From Thinopyrum elongatum (Eukaryota; Streptophyta; Magnoliopsida; Poales; Poaceae), in contig CM022301.1 in the NCBI GenBank assembly GCA_011799875.1, positions 211,069,888 to 211,133,887 of the forward strand: 64,000 nucleotides of DNA, given 5' to 3'. Below, piece by piece: positions 21,720 through 32,602 of this stretch. Both the position numbers and the translations under genes were made by a program. Numbering within the stretch: position 1 is the stretch's first letter; every line of letters starts with the position of its first letter. A model generated the notes under the pieces. That model was not told where the DNA came from, ran no database searches, and saw only the letters and a list, made by a program, of their open reading frames with translations.

Positions 21720-22403
21720 ATGGAGTTCGGCGAGCATAAAGTGGAGACCCACGCGAGGGAGACGGATCTCTCGGTGGTGTACACCATTGACCCGGCGATG
21801 GTGGAGGACTACATCAACACCGTGGAGCAGTTGCTTGCTCAAGACAAGTACAAGGTGGTCGGCATCGACCTCCAGTACACTGACGGTCTTCCCGGCAAAG
21901 ATCAGAAGGTTTCCGTCGCCCAGTTGTGCATGCGCCATCATGTCCTCATCTACCACTACTGCATGGCCATAGAGCCTTGCGACCGTTTCGCCAGGTTTGT
22001 TAACAGCACCGACAACAAGTTCGCTACGGTGGAAACCTCCAACGATGTAAAAGCACTCATGGTTACAGGCTTGGCCTGCAAGAACCTTGTCAAAATCCAT
22101 GGGCACTACAGGGTCTAGGGCAGCACGAAGAAGGACTCCTTGGTTGAACTCGCCTCGACCATCATCGACCCCTACTACGAAAAGATGAAGCAGGATGCCA
22201 ACAGAACAAGTCCCGTATCCTGGCACGGGGCCTAGATGCGGCAACTGGATGAACCTCACCTCAGGTTCGCGTCCAAGAGCGTGTACACATACTATGAGAT
22301 GCACAGGCAGATCATTGACATGAGGAAGTGCCTCGTTCCCAAAATCGACAAGGCTGGATTGAGCCACAACTAGAGCAGTAGTGGCAAGCGTCACAAGAAG
22401 TAG
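21720..22403 (+). pseudogene. DEDD 3'-5' exonuclease-domain pseudogene, copy 2, inside a CACTA-like element
   Basis: A single frame from ATG 21720 to TAG 22401 (227 codons) covers the whole domain but is interrupted by TAG at 22116, 22233 and 22371. There are no frameshifts. Motif I reads 'VVGIDLQYTDG', with the catalytic Glu changed to Gln. The segment 'VSVAQLCMRHHVLIYHY' matches the other two copies. The motif II region is 'FATVETSNDVKAL' (Asp retained). Motif III is 'FASKSVYTYYEMHRQI', where the Asp of 'KDAY' in copy 1 is Ser-Val and the Tyr is Phe. Even without the stops it would be catalytically dead. C-terminal 'MRKCLVPKID' parallels 'MRACLLPVID' of copy 1, so these two are close relatives. 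Confidence 0.75.
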
Positions 22404-22797
22404 ATGATGATCAGATGATTGTTTATCCTAGTTAATTATGCATGTAATATATAGTTTACTTTGGTGTGTGGAAATGTCATGTGTATAGTAGCCACCTATG
22501 TAATTATGCATGTAATAGTTTACTATGGTGTGTGCAATTAAATGTCATGTCTCATGTGTGTAGTAGCCACCCATGTAATTCGATGTTTAATTTGGTTACG
22601 CAGCCATGTCCTTATAAGTGTGTATATATATATGTTGTTGTTCTGTATGCAATCCCATCGCACAACACACACGTCTTATTAGCAGCAATCATCTGTGTTA
22701 TTATCGGTCTTCACACACATTTTTTATTACAGACCTGTTTGCTGCGTATCACACATATCCTGTTAAATTGAACCATTTTTGTTCTCTTGGCTCAACG

Positions 22798-23133
22798 CAA
22801 ACAGTTCATCCGAGTAGACTGTTTGCCCTCTATCGCACACACCTTGATCTGGCTGACCGTTTCTTTTGTTCCGCCAAATCACAAACAGTTCATCCGAGTG
22901 AACTGTATGCCGTAAATCGCACACACCTTGATCTGGCTGACCGTTTCTGTTGTGTTGCCTAATCACAAACAGTTAATCCGAGTGAACTGTATGCCGTATA
23001 TCGCACACACTTTCATCTGGCTGTCCGTTTCTGTTGTTCTGCCTCATCGCAAACAGTTCATTGGAGTGAACCGTATGCCGCTCATCACACACGTATGTAA
23101 AATCTGAATCGTGTTTGATGTATCCGCCATCGC
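22798..23133 (+). repeat. Subterminal array, 84-bp unit, four copies
   Basis: CAAACAGTT.ATCCGAGTGAAC starts units at 22798, 22882, 22966 and 23050, each followed by TGTATGCCGT.-ATCGCACACACCTTGATCTGGCTGACCGTTTCT in pieces. The start of each unit is itself a palindrome, ACAGTTCA-tccgag-TGAACTGT, which is typical of transposase-binding subterminal repeats in CACTA elements (inference). Confidence 0.9.
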
Positions 23134-23819
23134 AAACGTTTTGCATCTTTTTTTATGGTTTTTTTACATCACCGTTTGCGATTAATGCATCGCACACAGT
23201 TTCGTTGAAGGGTCTCTGATTGTAGTGTCGCGTTAGCAACATCCTACAGTAGTGGCTGGAGACGTATCAGCCACCCAGCCGGCTAGTATGCCAAAGAACT
23301 ACTCCTTGGAAGCCATCGGAAGAGTGGAGAAAATGGTGAAGGAGGAGATGGGGGAGCGGCCAAGGGGTGCGATTCTTGCCCGGTGTCTAGACTCGTTTAA
23401 ATAGAGGGCGGACCGGAGGATCTTGGTCAGCGTTGTGTTTAATTCTTGCCCGCTCATGAATGGACGTGTGGCCAGATTAGGTTTCTCGGCTTCCATGCTG
23501 GTTTAATGAAGGTGTTTGATGGCGGCGAGGAGGCGTGTTCAGCCGGGCATGCAATGGGTGGCGCACCAGTCCCTACAACTAGTACTAGTAGTATTTGACA
23601 GCTAGTAAACCAGGACGGTAATTTTTTTTAGAAATGGATGGTAAACTAGTAAGCCAGGAAAGTTCCCGATATGGCTTTAATGCAGACGAGGGAGAGGGTA
23701 GCGGTTCCCGAATTGTTGAACAGCCAATGATGCATCCTCCTTCAATTAGCATGTTGAGGGAAGTAATGGGAGGAGGAAGTGGAAAGGAGGTAGCACGATG
23801 TGAATGCAACGTAGTTTGC

Positions 23820-23830
23820 ACTTATATAAA
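23820..23830 (+). promoter_or_regulatory. TATA box of duplicated gene copy 2
   Basis: TTATATAAAGGCGCCC around 23820-23835 matches the promoter at 3483. The upstream 150 bp is conserved with 3330-3480 (GAGGGAGAGGGTAG, TTGAACAGCCAATGATGC). Confidence 0.65.
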
Positions 23831-24413
23831 GGCGCCCCTCCACTCCAATGCATCTATAGTACCAGATCGTACACACCTGCACACCTACACTAAGCGCAAC
23901 AGTGCTCACTCCAATTCCCAAACCAAGTGACCAGAAGCCAGACCCATGGCGGCGATGCGTGAGAGCGGCCTGCAGCTGTGCCAGATGGTCCAAGATGCCG
24001 GCCTGTAGCACGGCACCGCGCATCGTCTCGAGCCGATGTTATGGACCGACTGGTTAATGGCCCACATCGACGCCAGCTACGACTCTCAGTTGGACAAGAT
24101 GATTGTCGACACCATCAACAAGTTCATCGGTGTCAATAAGCTCATGGACGACATCGCCGTACTCCTCCAGCCCGCGCGCCCAGGCTCCTCGTTGCCTGCT
24201 ACCCTAGTCGGCCTCTATGGTGAGAACCTCTTTCAAGCACTGGTGGCCCTGCGACTGCCCGCCGATGTGACGAAGAAGTCCACCTTGAGGTCGCGCTCGC
24301 GGCAAGGCGCCTCGCCCTGCAAGCATTCATTGACCTGCACATCCACGTCTACAAGATAGTCGTGTACATAGGCATCTACAAGGCTAGGGAGGACGCTACG
24401 ATGTTGGCCTTCA

Positions 24414-26003
24414 TGAAAGGATCGAGAAGAGGGGTCTAGAGGGGGGTGATTAGACCCTCAACAAGTAAAAGTGGCGATTTTTAAGTTCTTCAAGTTGAGA
24501 TGGAGTTTTAGCACAAGTTTAATCATTCACAATACATTTCAAGCAAGCATGACAAGAGTATATGCAGTAGAAAGAGTAAAGCATGCTATTTGCAAGAATG
24601 TAAAGGGATGGGATTGGAGTGTGCAAATGCAATGAAGACATGGAGATTTTTGGCGTGGTTCCAACAGGTGGTGCTATCGTACGTCCACGTTGATGGAGAC
24701 TTCAACCCACGAAGGGTAACGGTTGCGCGAGTCCATGGAGGGCTCCACCCACGAAGGGTCCACGAAGAAGCAACCTTGTCTATCCCACCATGGCCATCGC
24801 CCATGAAGGACTTGCCTCACTTAGGTAGATCTTCATGAAGTAGGCGATCTCCTTGCCCTTACAAACTTCTTAGTTCAACTCCACAATCTTGTCGGAGGCT
24901 CCCAAGCGACACCTAACCAATCTAGGAGACACCACTCTCTAAAAGGTAATAGATGGTGTGTTGATGATGAACTTCTTGCTCTTGTGCTTCAAATGATAGT
25001 CTCCCCAACACTCAACTCTCTCTCACAGATTTGGATATGGTGGAAAGATGATTTGAGTGGAAAGAAACTTGGGGAAGGCTAGAAATCAAGATTCTTGTCA
25101 TAGGATTGTTATATCTTGATCTCAATACATGAGTAGGTGGCTCTCTCTCAGCAAATGTATGGTGGAAGTGTAGGCACGTTCTGATGGCTCTATCACATAT
25201 GGAGAAGGGGGTGGAGGGGTATATATAGCCTCCACACAAAATCCAACCGTTACACACAATTGACCCAACTAGGTCAGACCGAATAGAAGAACTCGCTGAG
25301 TCCGATTTAGTTCAAAATGTGAACGTTAGGAATCTCGGTGGGACCGACTGGAATAACTTGGTGGGACCGATGTGCTAGGGCTTAGGGCAAACATCAACTT
25401 GGTGGCACCGATTGCATCAACTCGGTGAGACCAAAGTGAAGCAATAAGGCAACAGAGAAAATGTCAAGCCAACTCGGTGGGACCGATCGCTATTTCGGTG
25501 AGACCGAAATAATTGCAACGGGCAACAAAGAATTGGCAAGGCCATCTCGGTGAGACCGAGATCCGTATCGGTGTGACCGAACTGTTAGGGTTTCTGACAA
25601 TGGCTATGTCATATGAACTCGGTGGCTCCAGATAGGATGATTCGGTGGGGCCGAGTTTGACTTTGGGTTTTGGACATATTTGAAATGAGAAAGTGGTTGA
25701 GGGCTTTGGAGCAATATCACTAAGCACTTTGAGCAAGCAAGCCATTAAGCAACACCTCATCCCCTTTTAATAGCATTGTCTTTCCTATGGACTCAATGTG
25801 ATCTTGGATCACTAAAATATAAATGAAGAGTCTTGAGCTTTTGCCAATGCATGTCCTAGACACCTTGAAGGGGTTCCACATCCTCTTGTCCTTTCCACGC
25901 CATTGTTGAACTTGTCTGAAACACACTAGATAAAAGCATTAGTCCAACAAGAGATATGTTGACATTAATTACCAAAATCACCAAGGGAGCACTTGTGCTT
26001 TCA
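24414..26003 (-). mobile_element. Solo LTR (copia-type by resemblance), 1590 bp
   Basis: On the minus strand the LTR begins TGAAAGCACAAGTGCTCCC and ends CGATCCTTTCA, with TG..CA ends inside a perfect 6-bp inverted repeat. It is flanked by CTTCA (24409-24413) and CTTCG (26004-26008), a 5-bp target duplication with one change. Removing it restores continuity with gene copy 1. The interior has many CTCGGTGGGACCGA and TCGGTGAGACCGA repeats and no protein. Its ends resemble those of the copia LTR at 51883. Confidence 0.85.
25300..25660 (+). repeat. TCGGTG(G/A)GACCGA repeats within the solo LTR
   Basis: At least nine imperfect copies of CTCGGTGGGACCGA-type sequence occur between 25330 and 25655. 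The core TCGGT.NGACCGA is a near-palindrome. The repeats are part of the LTR and not a separate array. Confidence 0.85.
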
Positions 26004-26293
26004 CTTCGTCAGCCAGCTGGAAGCCTCGGACGCTTTTGTTCATAAGCACCTTGACCTTGCCACAAAAGCCGCTGCTCCTCAGCCACCAGTCGGTGGCCCA
26101 GCGCACTGAGTCGAGGAGGAGGAGGTCGATGATGGATGCACTTTTCTTCTTGCCTCCTATAACCAGCATTGCCATCGCGTCATCATGGCCTTAATTCTTA
26201 TTGTATCGCATTCTCGTTCCAGTTGATAAAGACATGTGTGATCCCTTTGCTCACATTTGGCATTAATTATATGCATCACTGTAACTAGTAGTA

Positions 26294-26516
26294 CTCCTCC
26301 GTCCTGGTTTATTAGCCCCTTCATGTGTATGTGCCAAATTTTGACTTTAGACCTAACTAACAATATGTTAATGCATGTCACAAAAAATAATATCATTGGA
26401 AACTATGTTCAAGTACGAATCGAACGATATATTTTTTGGTGACATGCGTTAATTTTTTGTTAGTTAAATCTATGATTAAACAATGGCACAAATGGGACCA
26501 ACAAATCAGGACAGAC
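26294..26516. mobile_element. Stowaway-like MITE, duplicate of the one at 4341
   Basis: CTCCTCCGTCCTGGTTTATTAG at the left and CAAATCAGGACAGACG at the right, with the same internal AACTAACAATATGTTA/TGCATGTCAC and GGTGACATGCG..TTTTTGTTAG blocks as 4341-4568. Its position relative to the gene copy is the same in both places. Confidence 0.65.
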
Positions 26517-27240
26517 GTTGTGCTTACCTTTTGCACCAACTTCGTAATTTATGTACGATGCTTGACCCAACCTACTACACTACTCGTAAGTTCAAAACTA
26601 CGACTGGACTTATAAATTCAAAACTACTCATGCAGCACACCTATCACGTTCAAGTTCAAAATGAGAAACTGGAACACGCACATCAAGCATGTCTCGTTCG
26701 CGTCACATCCCACATGGTCATTCCGGCCCACTGGTCAACGTGGATTGGCTAGGCTTTATATCACTACAACATGTGGGACCACATGTGAGCAAACCGACCA
26801 TGCGCCAAACTAGCCACTAACTAGTACCCACTCTTATCAGGCGGGAAAAGCCCCGCCCTAGCGTTTCCAATCGTTATTTCTATCAATCGATCACGCCAAG
26901 GAGCAGAACCAAATGTTACAATTTATAAAGTTTTCTAAAAGGAAAAATCCTGGCGCGTTTGGGTCGAACCCCCATATGGTCGGGAATCAAGAGTAGTCCA
27001 CGATCGGTCCAGCATGCCACATAGCTAGGGAACGCATGTTGACTATCATTTTCACTGTCATGTGGGACCGCAATTGAGCAAACCGACCATCAGCAAACCG
27101 CAGCCCACCCACCGTGTTGGAATTCAGAAACAAGGAGGGGAAGATCTAGCTGTAGCATGGACGCCAAGAAATTTGGTGCCGGATGGGACTCGTTGATAGA
27201 ATAGGAGCACTTCGTACTACTCCTAAGTAGTTTGTACTAC
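26517..27240. other. 3' flank of the duplicated segment
   Basis: It matches 4569-5070 in order but diverged: AGTTCAAAA.GAGAAA.TGGAACA, GTTCGCGTC.CA, TTGAGCAAACCGACCATC, AGCTGTAGCA.GGACG and GATAGAATAGGAG. It marks the right limit of a duplication of about 1.8 kb (without insertions). No gene seen. Confidence 0.6.
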
Positions 27241-27599
27241 TACTACTATAGAACTAAGTATGCGCATGGCACAACATCATAGGAACAAAATACGGGCAAG
27301 ATCTTGTTTTAGGTGATTTATCTCTCTTTTCAGTCAATGTAGTATGAATAATATGATGTGGGGGGTATGCATGAAGCCACGTGGCACGTCTGGAGTTCTT
27401 GTTGAGAGCTTCTTGTGTGGATCGATCACATTGTTGTGGTGCTGGTTTGAGAAGAATGTGTGTGGGTATAATTAGGTTACAGTAGATCCGAATCCCAGCC
27501 ACCTGGACCACTGGATCAACATCAACCAATGGTTTATATGGTGTACGTGCAAATACACGCATTGGCTATATAAAAATAATGAATATAGAATATATAATA

Positions 27600-27843
27600 C
27601 ATAATACAGCATATTAGGTTTGTCTAAAGTCAAACTTTGTATACTTTCAACAAGTTTCTAGAAAAATATATTAACATATACACCACCAAATACATATCAT
27701 TTGATTCATCATTGCTTATATTTCCACATCATGTAAATTTGTTAGTGTAAATGTTCATATTGTTTTCAACAAACTTGGTCAAGCTTTATAAAATTTGGCT
27801 GCAGTCAGAGCTATGTGCAGAGTAAATTAAAACGGAGGGAGTG
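27600..27843. mobile_element. Partial Stowaway-type MITE
   Basis: The right end AATTAAAACGGAGGGAG is a standard Stowaway terminus. The interior (AAAGTCAAACTTTGTA and AAACTTGGTCAAGCTTTATA) shows the facing TTTGAC/GTCAAA pattern. The left end is worn and I could not place it precisely. Confidence 0.6.
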
Positions 27844-28370
27844 GTATAGATATAGATATAACTATAGAAATAAAAAATATAGTAATATATATAGTCTATA
27901 GATATAGATATAAAGCTACTGCCTTTTTTCTAGGTTAAAACTCGCGTTTTTGTTTATACAATGTTTTGCTTCGCTATAATTTGCATCTGCGGGATGTGTA
28001 GGACTACTGCCTTGTTCAGATCCTATATTAGTAACCCCACCATTATCCTTATTTAATTCATATTGGCAATTTAGATTGCATTATCTTAGTTCTTGTCGGT
28101 TCTTCAGTTGCTTGGCGGAACTCAGTCTTGTTATTCAGGTTGATTTTATGCATACGACAAGATGATTGACCATCGGAGATTGGTTTAGTTAGTGATTGTC
28201 AATTTGTATCACCGGGTATGATATAGCTGGATCGTCAACGTCAAAATCCACCAAATCGATACGTATCCCCACTCTCATCCAAAGATTGGGTCGCCATCAC
28301 ATGACTACCAACTAGAAAATTCCTTCCCTATAACATACACATGAGCACCCATCTCATTATCTAGGTCCAT
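27844..28370. other. AT-rich spacer
   Basis: Simple ATATAGATATAGATA tracts at 27844-27915 and ordinary AT-rich DNA after that. No gene, RNA or transposon end recognised. Confidence 0.4.
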
Positions 28371-28900
28371 GCCTCCCTCTCTCTCTCGCAACACACACAC
28401 CTCTCCACATGTTGCGTGTCTCTTGGTCTATCTCCCATCCCTAAAAAAAAGCACACCGCCATTATATTCTTCTTGCTACCCCCCATCTATGTAGTTAGTC
28501 TCCCTGCGATACACAAGCATTCATCTCTCGCTCTACCACGCATAACCTTACATCCTCTAGCCAGCTGTGTCATCATGGTCTATCTAGATCTCTCAAAGGC
28601 AAACAGACAATGTGTGTGTCCCTTCATCGCACACACACTATCGCTCTCCCAATATCCCCGACCCCGTGACCTTGTTGATCCCCTCTATGTCTATATCATG
28701 TATACAGCTGACGTTACACGCACCCTCGATCTCTAACACACGCTCGCACTCGCACACACCCTCTCTCTCCCTTTTGGACACTCCTCTCTCTGCAATACAC
28801 ACAGTCTTTCGCACACGCATATGCCCCTCTCTCGTTAGGTATCGCTACCCCCTCTCCTTTGTCACACAAATATTCTCTCTATATCTATCTCTCACAATAA
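28370..28900 (+). repeat. Pyrimidine-rich CTCTCT/ACACAC low-complexity tract
   Basis: Runs of CTCTCTCTC and CACACACA alternate for about 500 bp with strong strand asymmetry. Open frames here (28416-28736, 28612-28911) are composition effects. Confidence 0.7.
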
Positions 28901-29529
28901 TACATGGATAGTTTAAATTGAAATTAAGCAAAGGACCACACTTCTCTTGATTCTCTACTAGAAAAATGAGCTCCAATTACAAAAAAACAAATCCACTCCC
29001 AAACAGAATATGAAAATAGGGTGAAATCCTGGACACAAATGTTTGTTGCATGCATGAGTGTCAATGATATGGATGTACTACTTGTACATCCACACTGACC
29101 CAATTCACACAAATTACATTAAACCCTTCTCAAAATACGATGCACATGCGATGTTTGCTATACTACTCCTACCAGCCAGCCCCCGACACGTTCCAACATA
29201 CTTGAGCTTCTATTTTGCTCCTGAGACCATGTGAAACCATGAAACGGTCAACCTCTGCCCCCAATCGTACTCTAGCTCCAAGCTCCCATACGAACACAAC
29301 AACCACCAGAGTACGCAGGCGTTGCCGAAATGGACGGCACTGCGGCCTGGGAAGAGGACGAAGTCTCCGACATCGCCGCGGTGGAGCACCCCCTCGACGG
29401 CCGCGAGGAGTGCGCGCTCACTGGCCACACGAAGGATAGTGTGATCTAGCGGCTTACCCTCGTTGGCGATGAGGGTAGCGTGTGCTCCAGCAGCACGCCC
29501 TGGTCGGTCACGAGGAGGTACATCATGTC
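28901..29529. other. Unassigned GC-rich sequence left of the solo LTR
   Basis: 28901-29200 is plain spacer. 29210-29529 is GC-rich and keeps a 72-codon open frame on the minus strand ('LAAVEGVLHRGDVGDFVLFPG' in parts) that I do not recognise. With the repeat at 31043 it may be remnants of one interrupted coding region, but the reading frames do not obviously join. Confidence 0.3.
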
Positions 29530-31042
29530 TAATACGTCTCCGTGGTATCTATAATTTTTTATTGTTCCATGCCAATATTATACAACTTCCATACACTTTT
29601 GGCAACAATTTATATGATTTATTGCACTAACATATTGATCCAGCGCCCAGTGCCAGTTCCTGTTTGTTGAATGTTTTTTGTTTTGCAGAATATCCATATC
29701 AAACAAATTCCAAACACAATAAAAATTTATGGAGATTTATTTTGGAATATATGTGAATTTTTGGAAGAAGAATCAACGCAAGACGGTGCTCGAGGGGCCC
29801 ACTACCCATCAGGGCGCGCCAGGGGGTCTGGCGCGCCGTGGTGGGTAGTGAGCGCCTCATAGGTTGGTTGGCCCCCTTCTTTCGCCATAAGAAAGCTAAT
29901 ATCCAGATAAAAATCATGTTAAAATCTCAGCGCGATCGGAGTTACAGATCTCTGGGAATTTAAGAAACGGTAAAGGGCCATAAACCAGGAATGCGAAACA
30001 AAAGAGAACAGAGACAGAGATCCAATCTCGGAGGGGCTCCTGCCCCTTCGCCGCCTTGGTTGCCATGGACTAGAGGGGAAACTCTCCTCCATCTAGGGAG
30101 GAGGCCAAGGAAAAAGAAGGAGGGGGCTCTCTCCCCCTCTCTCCCGGTGGTGCTGGAACGCCGCAGGGGCAATCACGGCGACGGCGATCTACATCAACAA
30201 CTTCACCGCCGTCACCACCAACTCTCTCCCCCTCTATGCAATGGTGTAACCTCTCTTCTACCCATTGTAATCTCTACTTAAGCATGGTGCTTAATGCTAC
30301 ATATTATTATCCAATGATGTGTAGTCATCCTATGATGTTTGAGTAGATTCGTTTTGTCTTATGGGTTGATTGATGATCGTGATTGGTTTTAGTTGCATGT
30401 TTTATTTTGGTGTTGTCCTATGGTGCCCTCCGTGTCGCACAAGCGTGTGGGATTCCCGCTGTAGGGTGTTGCAATACGTTCATGATTCGCTTATGGTGGG
30501 TGGCGAGAGTGACAGGAGCTTATACCCGAGTAAGTAGGTTGTTGCATATGGGCTAAAGAGGACTTGATACTTAATGCTATGGTAGAGTTTTACCTTAATG
30601 ATCTTTGGTAGTTGTGGGTGCTTTCTAGAGTTCCAATCATAAGTGCATATGATCCAAGTATGGAAAGTATGTTAGCTCATGCCTCTCCCTCATATAAAAT
30701 TGCAATAATGATTACCGGTCTAGTTTTCAATTGCCTAGGGACAAATAACTTTCTTGTGTGGCAATTTTTTTTCTAAACAACTAACTTTTATTATCTTGCA
30801 AATTATTCGTAGTTTTATTCTTCCTAAGTACATCTATTTTTATTCTTGCAAACTTATCCTATCACCTACAAAATAGTTTCATACTTGTTCTAGGTAAAGT
30901 GAACGTTAAGTGTGTGTAGAGTTGTATCGGTGGTCGATAGAACTTGAAGAGAATATAAATCCTACCTTTAGCTCCTCGTTGGGTTCAACACTCTTATTAT
31001 CAAAAAAGGATACAAACGATCCCCTATACTTGTGGGTTATCA
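29530..31042 (+). mobile_element. Solo LTR, gypsy Sabrina/WHAM-like, 1513 bp
   Basis: It starts TAATACGTCTCCGTGGTATC (TG to TA change relative to the usual TGATACGTCTCC) and ends CCTATACTTGTGGGTTATCA. It lacks an interior, primer-binding site or second LTR. A short inverted repeat GGCGCGCCAGggggtCTGGCGCGCC lies at about 29814-29838. The target duplication is not clear (ATGTC left, GCATC right). It is related in its first 150 bp to the minus-strand LTR at 58658-60234. Confidence 0.7.
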
Positions 31043-31330
31043 GCATCCTCGCCGCTCACAAGGTGGATGAGCGCGTTCTCCAGCTTCATGCCCGTGAGCA
31101 TCGCATCCTTGCCGCCATCGATGTGGACGAGCGCGTGCTTTGGCACCACACCCACGAACATCGCATGCTCACCGTTCTCAACGTGGACGAGCACGTGCTC
31201 TGGCAGCACGCCCAGGAACATCGCATCCTCGCTGCTTAGGCGCACAAGCATGTGCTCCAACAACACCGCTGCGAGCATGGCATCCTAGCGACTCACAAGG
31301 TGGATGAGCACATGCTCCAGACAGTACCCC
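31043..31330 (+). repeat. 60-bp minisatellite with a 20-codon periodicity
   Basis: Five imperfect units begin GAGCATCGCATCCTTGCCGC or similar, at about 31043 (cut by the LTR), 31098, 31158, 31218 and 31273. Read in one frame they give a 20-residue repeat of the form 'HRILAAIDVDERVLWHHTHE'. A TAG interrupts the frame at about 31237. Downstream (31331-31600) the frame remains open with Ser/Pro-rich sequence. It could be an exon of a repetitive protein gene or a selfish minisatellite. Confidence 0.65.
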
Positions 31331-31600
31331 AGGAGTTGGGACGCGAGCGCCGAGCCCCCAGCAACGAGGAGTACTACATGGTGCCCATCGCGGTTCAGGA
31401 AAATCCCGTGACTCCGCCACGCCCTGGAGGAGCGCATGCTCCAGTGGGCGCCCGAGGAGTCTCGTGCCGATATGCAGGTGGTGGCCGACATGCAAGATTA
31501 TCCTTCGAGCTCTCCTCCTCCTCCTACGAAGACGCCTCCACCGTCCTCGTCGTACGTCCTTTGCCTTGGCTTCGGTGGACCTTTGGAGTTTAGTTGTATG

Positions 31601-32330
31601 GAACATTAATGTTTGGATTAATCATACCTCTACCAAAATGTGAACGATCAAGACTAATGCAAAAAACAACCTATGACTAACAGACATGAAATAGATGATG
31701 TGGCAGCATTGCATGCTAGACAGTATCACAAGTATATTGCAATTTATGGATTGCATGCATGACTAGCTTATGTGGCATGGTTGCATGGCTAGGAAAGGCT
31801 AGAGAAAATTAAATAGATAATGTGTTTAGAGTGCACTCCAATATATGGGAGCATGTAAAGATCTTTAGAGTGCACCCCAATTTTTTCAGACGCTTATGTG
31901 CACCGGATGCCGTGCCACGCTACAAAATTTTAGAAAAAACTCTGCTCCTATTTTTTAAAAGCCTATTATTATCTTGAAACCAGCCACACCCATCCCTCGC
32001 CTCATCAAAACAGCGCGAGGAATATATTTTGAGTGAAACAAAATTTATTTTTACTGATATATGTATATCAAAACTAGAGTGTTTTATTTCAAGTTTGTGA
32101 ATAAGTATTATTATACTACTTTGGATCCATTGCAACGCACGGAATGGCACACTGGTAGTAGTAAGAAACAAATCTTGAGTTTGGCACGAGTTCGTGCAGC
32201 GATAACACCACAAGGCTGGGTGTAGGACTTACATTTCCCTCTCGGGGCCAGTGGGATCGAGCTTCAGCGCCTTACTACACCTGCCTTTCAGTCAATGACA
32301 TGTGGACCCGATAGGTGGCTGGCCCACATG
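31601..32330. other. Spacer, nothing recognised
   Basis: It is AT-rich with a few repeated words (GTGGCA.CATTGCATG.CTAG twice at 31700-31795; TTTAGAGTGCAC.CCAAT twice at 31826 and 31864). No gene or transposon end seen. Confidence 0.4.
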
Positions 32331-32602
32331 TCATGCTCACAAAGGCGGATAGGGGTGAGGCGCAGGTCGGGGGAGGTGGTGTCGTGGGTTCGAGCGGCGT
32401 CGTGGGAATCATGTGTGGCTGTGGTAGAAACTTGATGGTCATCGTAGTTCAGCTGGCTCACATGTCATGCACACAAAGGCAGAGGGGCGGTGGGGCTGAG
32501 AGGGGTGAGGCGCACGTTGGGGGATGTGGTGTCATGGGTTGGAGCGGTGTCGTGGGAATCGCATGTTGCAGTGGTAGAAACGTGATGGTCGTTGTAGTTC
32601 AG
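32331..32602 (+). repeat. Tandem duplication, about 134-bp unit
   Basis: The unit starting TCATGCTCACAAAGGC at 32331 recurs at 32465 as TCATGCACACAAAGGC. Both continue through AGGGGTGAGGCGCA, GTGGTGTC.TGGGTT.GAGCGG.GTCGTGGGAATC and GGTAGAAAC.TGATGGTC.T.GTAGTTCAGCT. The copies differ by small indels. Confidence 0.9.

Larger units (their letters stand above)
21024..23227. mobile_element. Non-autonomous CACTA-like element enclosing an exonuclease relic
   Basis: The right end CTCTGATTGTAGTG (23214-23227) inverts to CACTACAATCAGAG. At the left, CACTAGG begins at 21024, and 25-30 bp inside both ends the same sequence ATAAATCGCAAACGG/CCGTTTGCGATTAA occurs in opposite orientation. Between the ends lie subterminal repeats (TCGCACAC, AACTGTATGCC and GATGT.TCCGCCATCGC on both sides), a GCGCGCTCTGCTCGCGT minisatellite (21240-21460), and a degenerate exonuclease gene. 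The expected 3-bp target duplication is not seen (CCA left, TCG right), so the left border may be off or the flank rearranged. No transposase is present. Confidence 0.6.
23946..26109 (+). pseudogene. Second copy of the 3583 gene, disrupted by a solo LTR
   Basis: From ATG 23946 the frame reads 'LQLCQMVQDAGL' and stops at TAG 24006-24008, where copy 1 has Arg. The same frame resumes with 'MIVDTINKFIGVNKLMDD' and 'IAVLLQPARPGSSLPATL', then a frameshift near 24280 garbles the following segment. At 24413 the gene is cut by a 1590-bp LTR, and it resumes at 26004 with 'ASDAFVHKHLDLATKAAA', continuing 'PQPPVGGPAH' to TGA 26107-26109. This extended tail is informative for copy 1, whose TAG replaces the CAG present here. 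Function is unknown, as for copy 1. Confidence 0.75.

Noticed and set aside
25300..25660. Possible CRISPR-like or satellite array of TCGGTGGGACCGA
   Set aside because: Spacing is irregular, the organism is a plant, and the repeats belong to an LTR family.
28416..28911. 106- and 99-codon frames
   Set aside because: Compositional artefacts of the CTCTCT/ACACAC tract.
31043..31330. 60-bp repeats considered as a CRISPR-like array
   Set aside because: The whole unit repeats without unique spacers and it lies in eukaryotic DNA.
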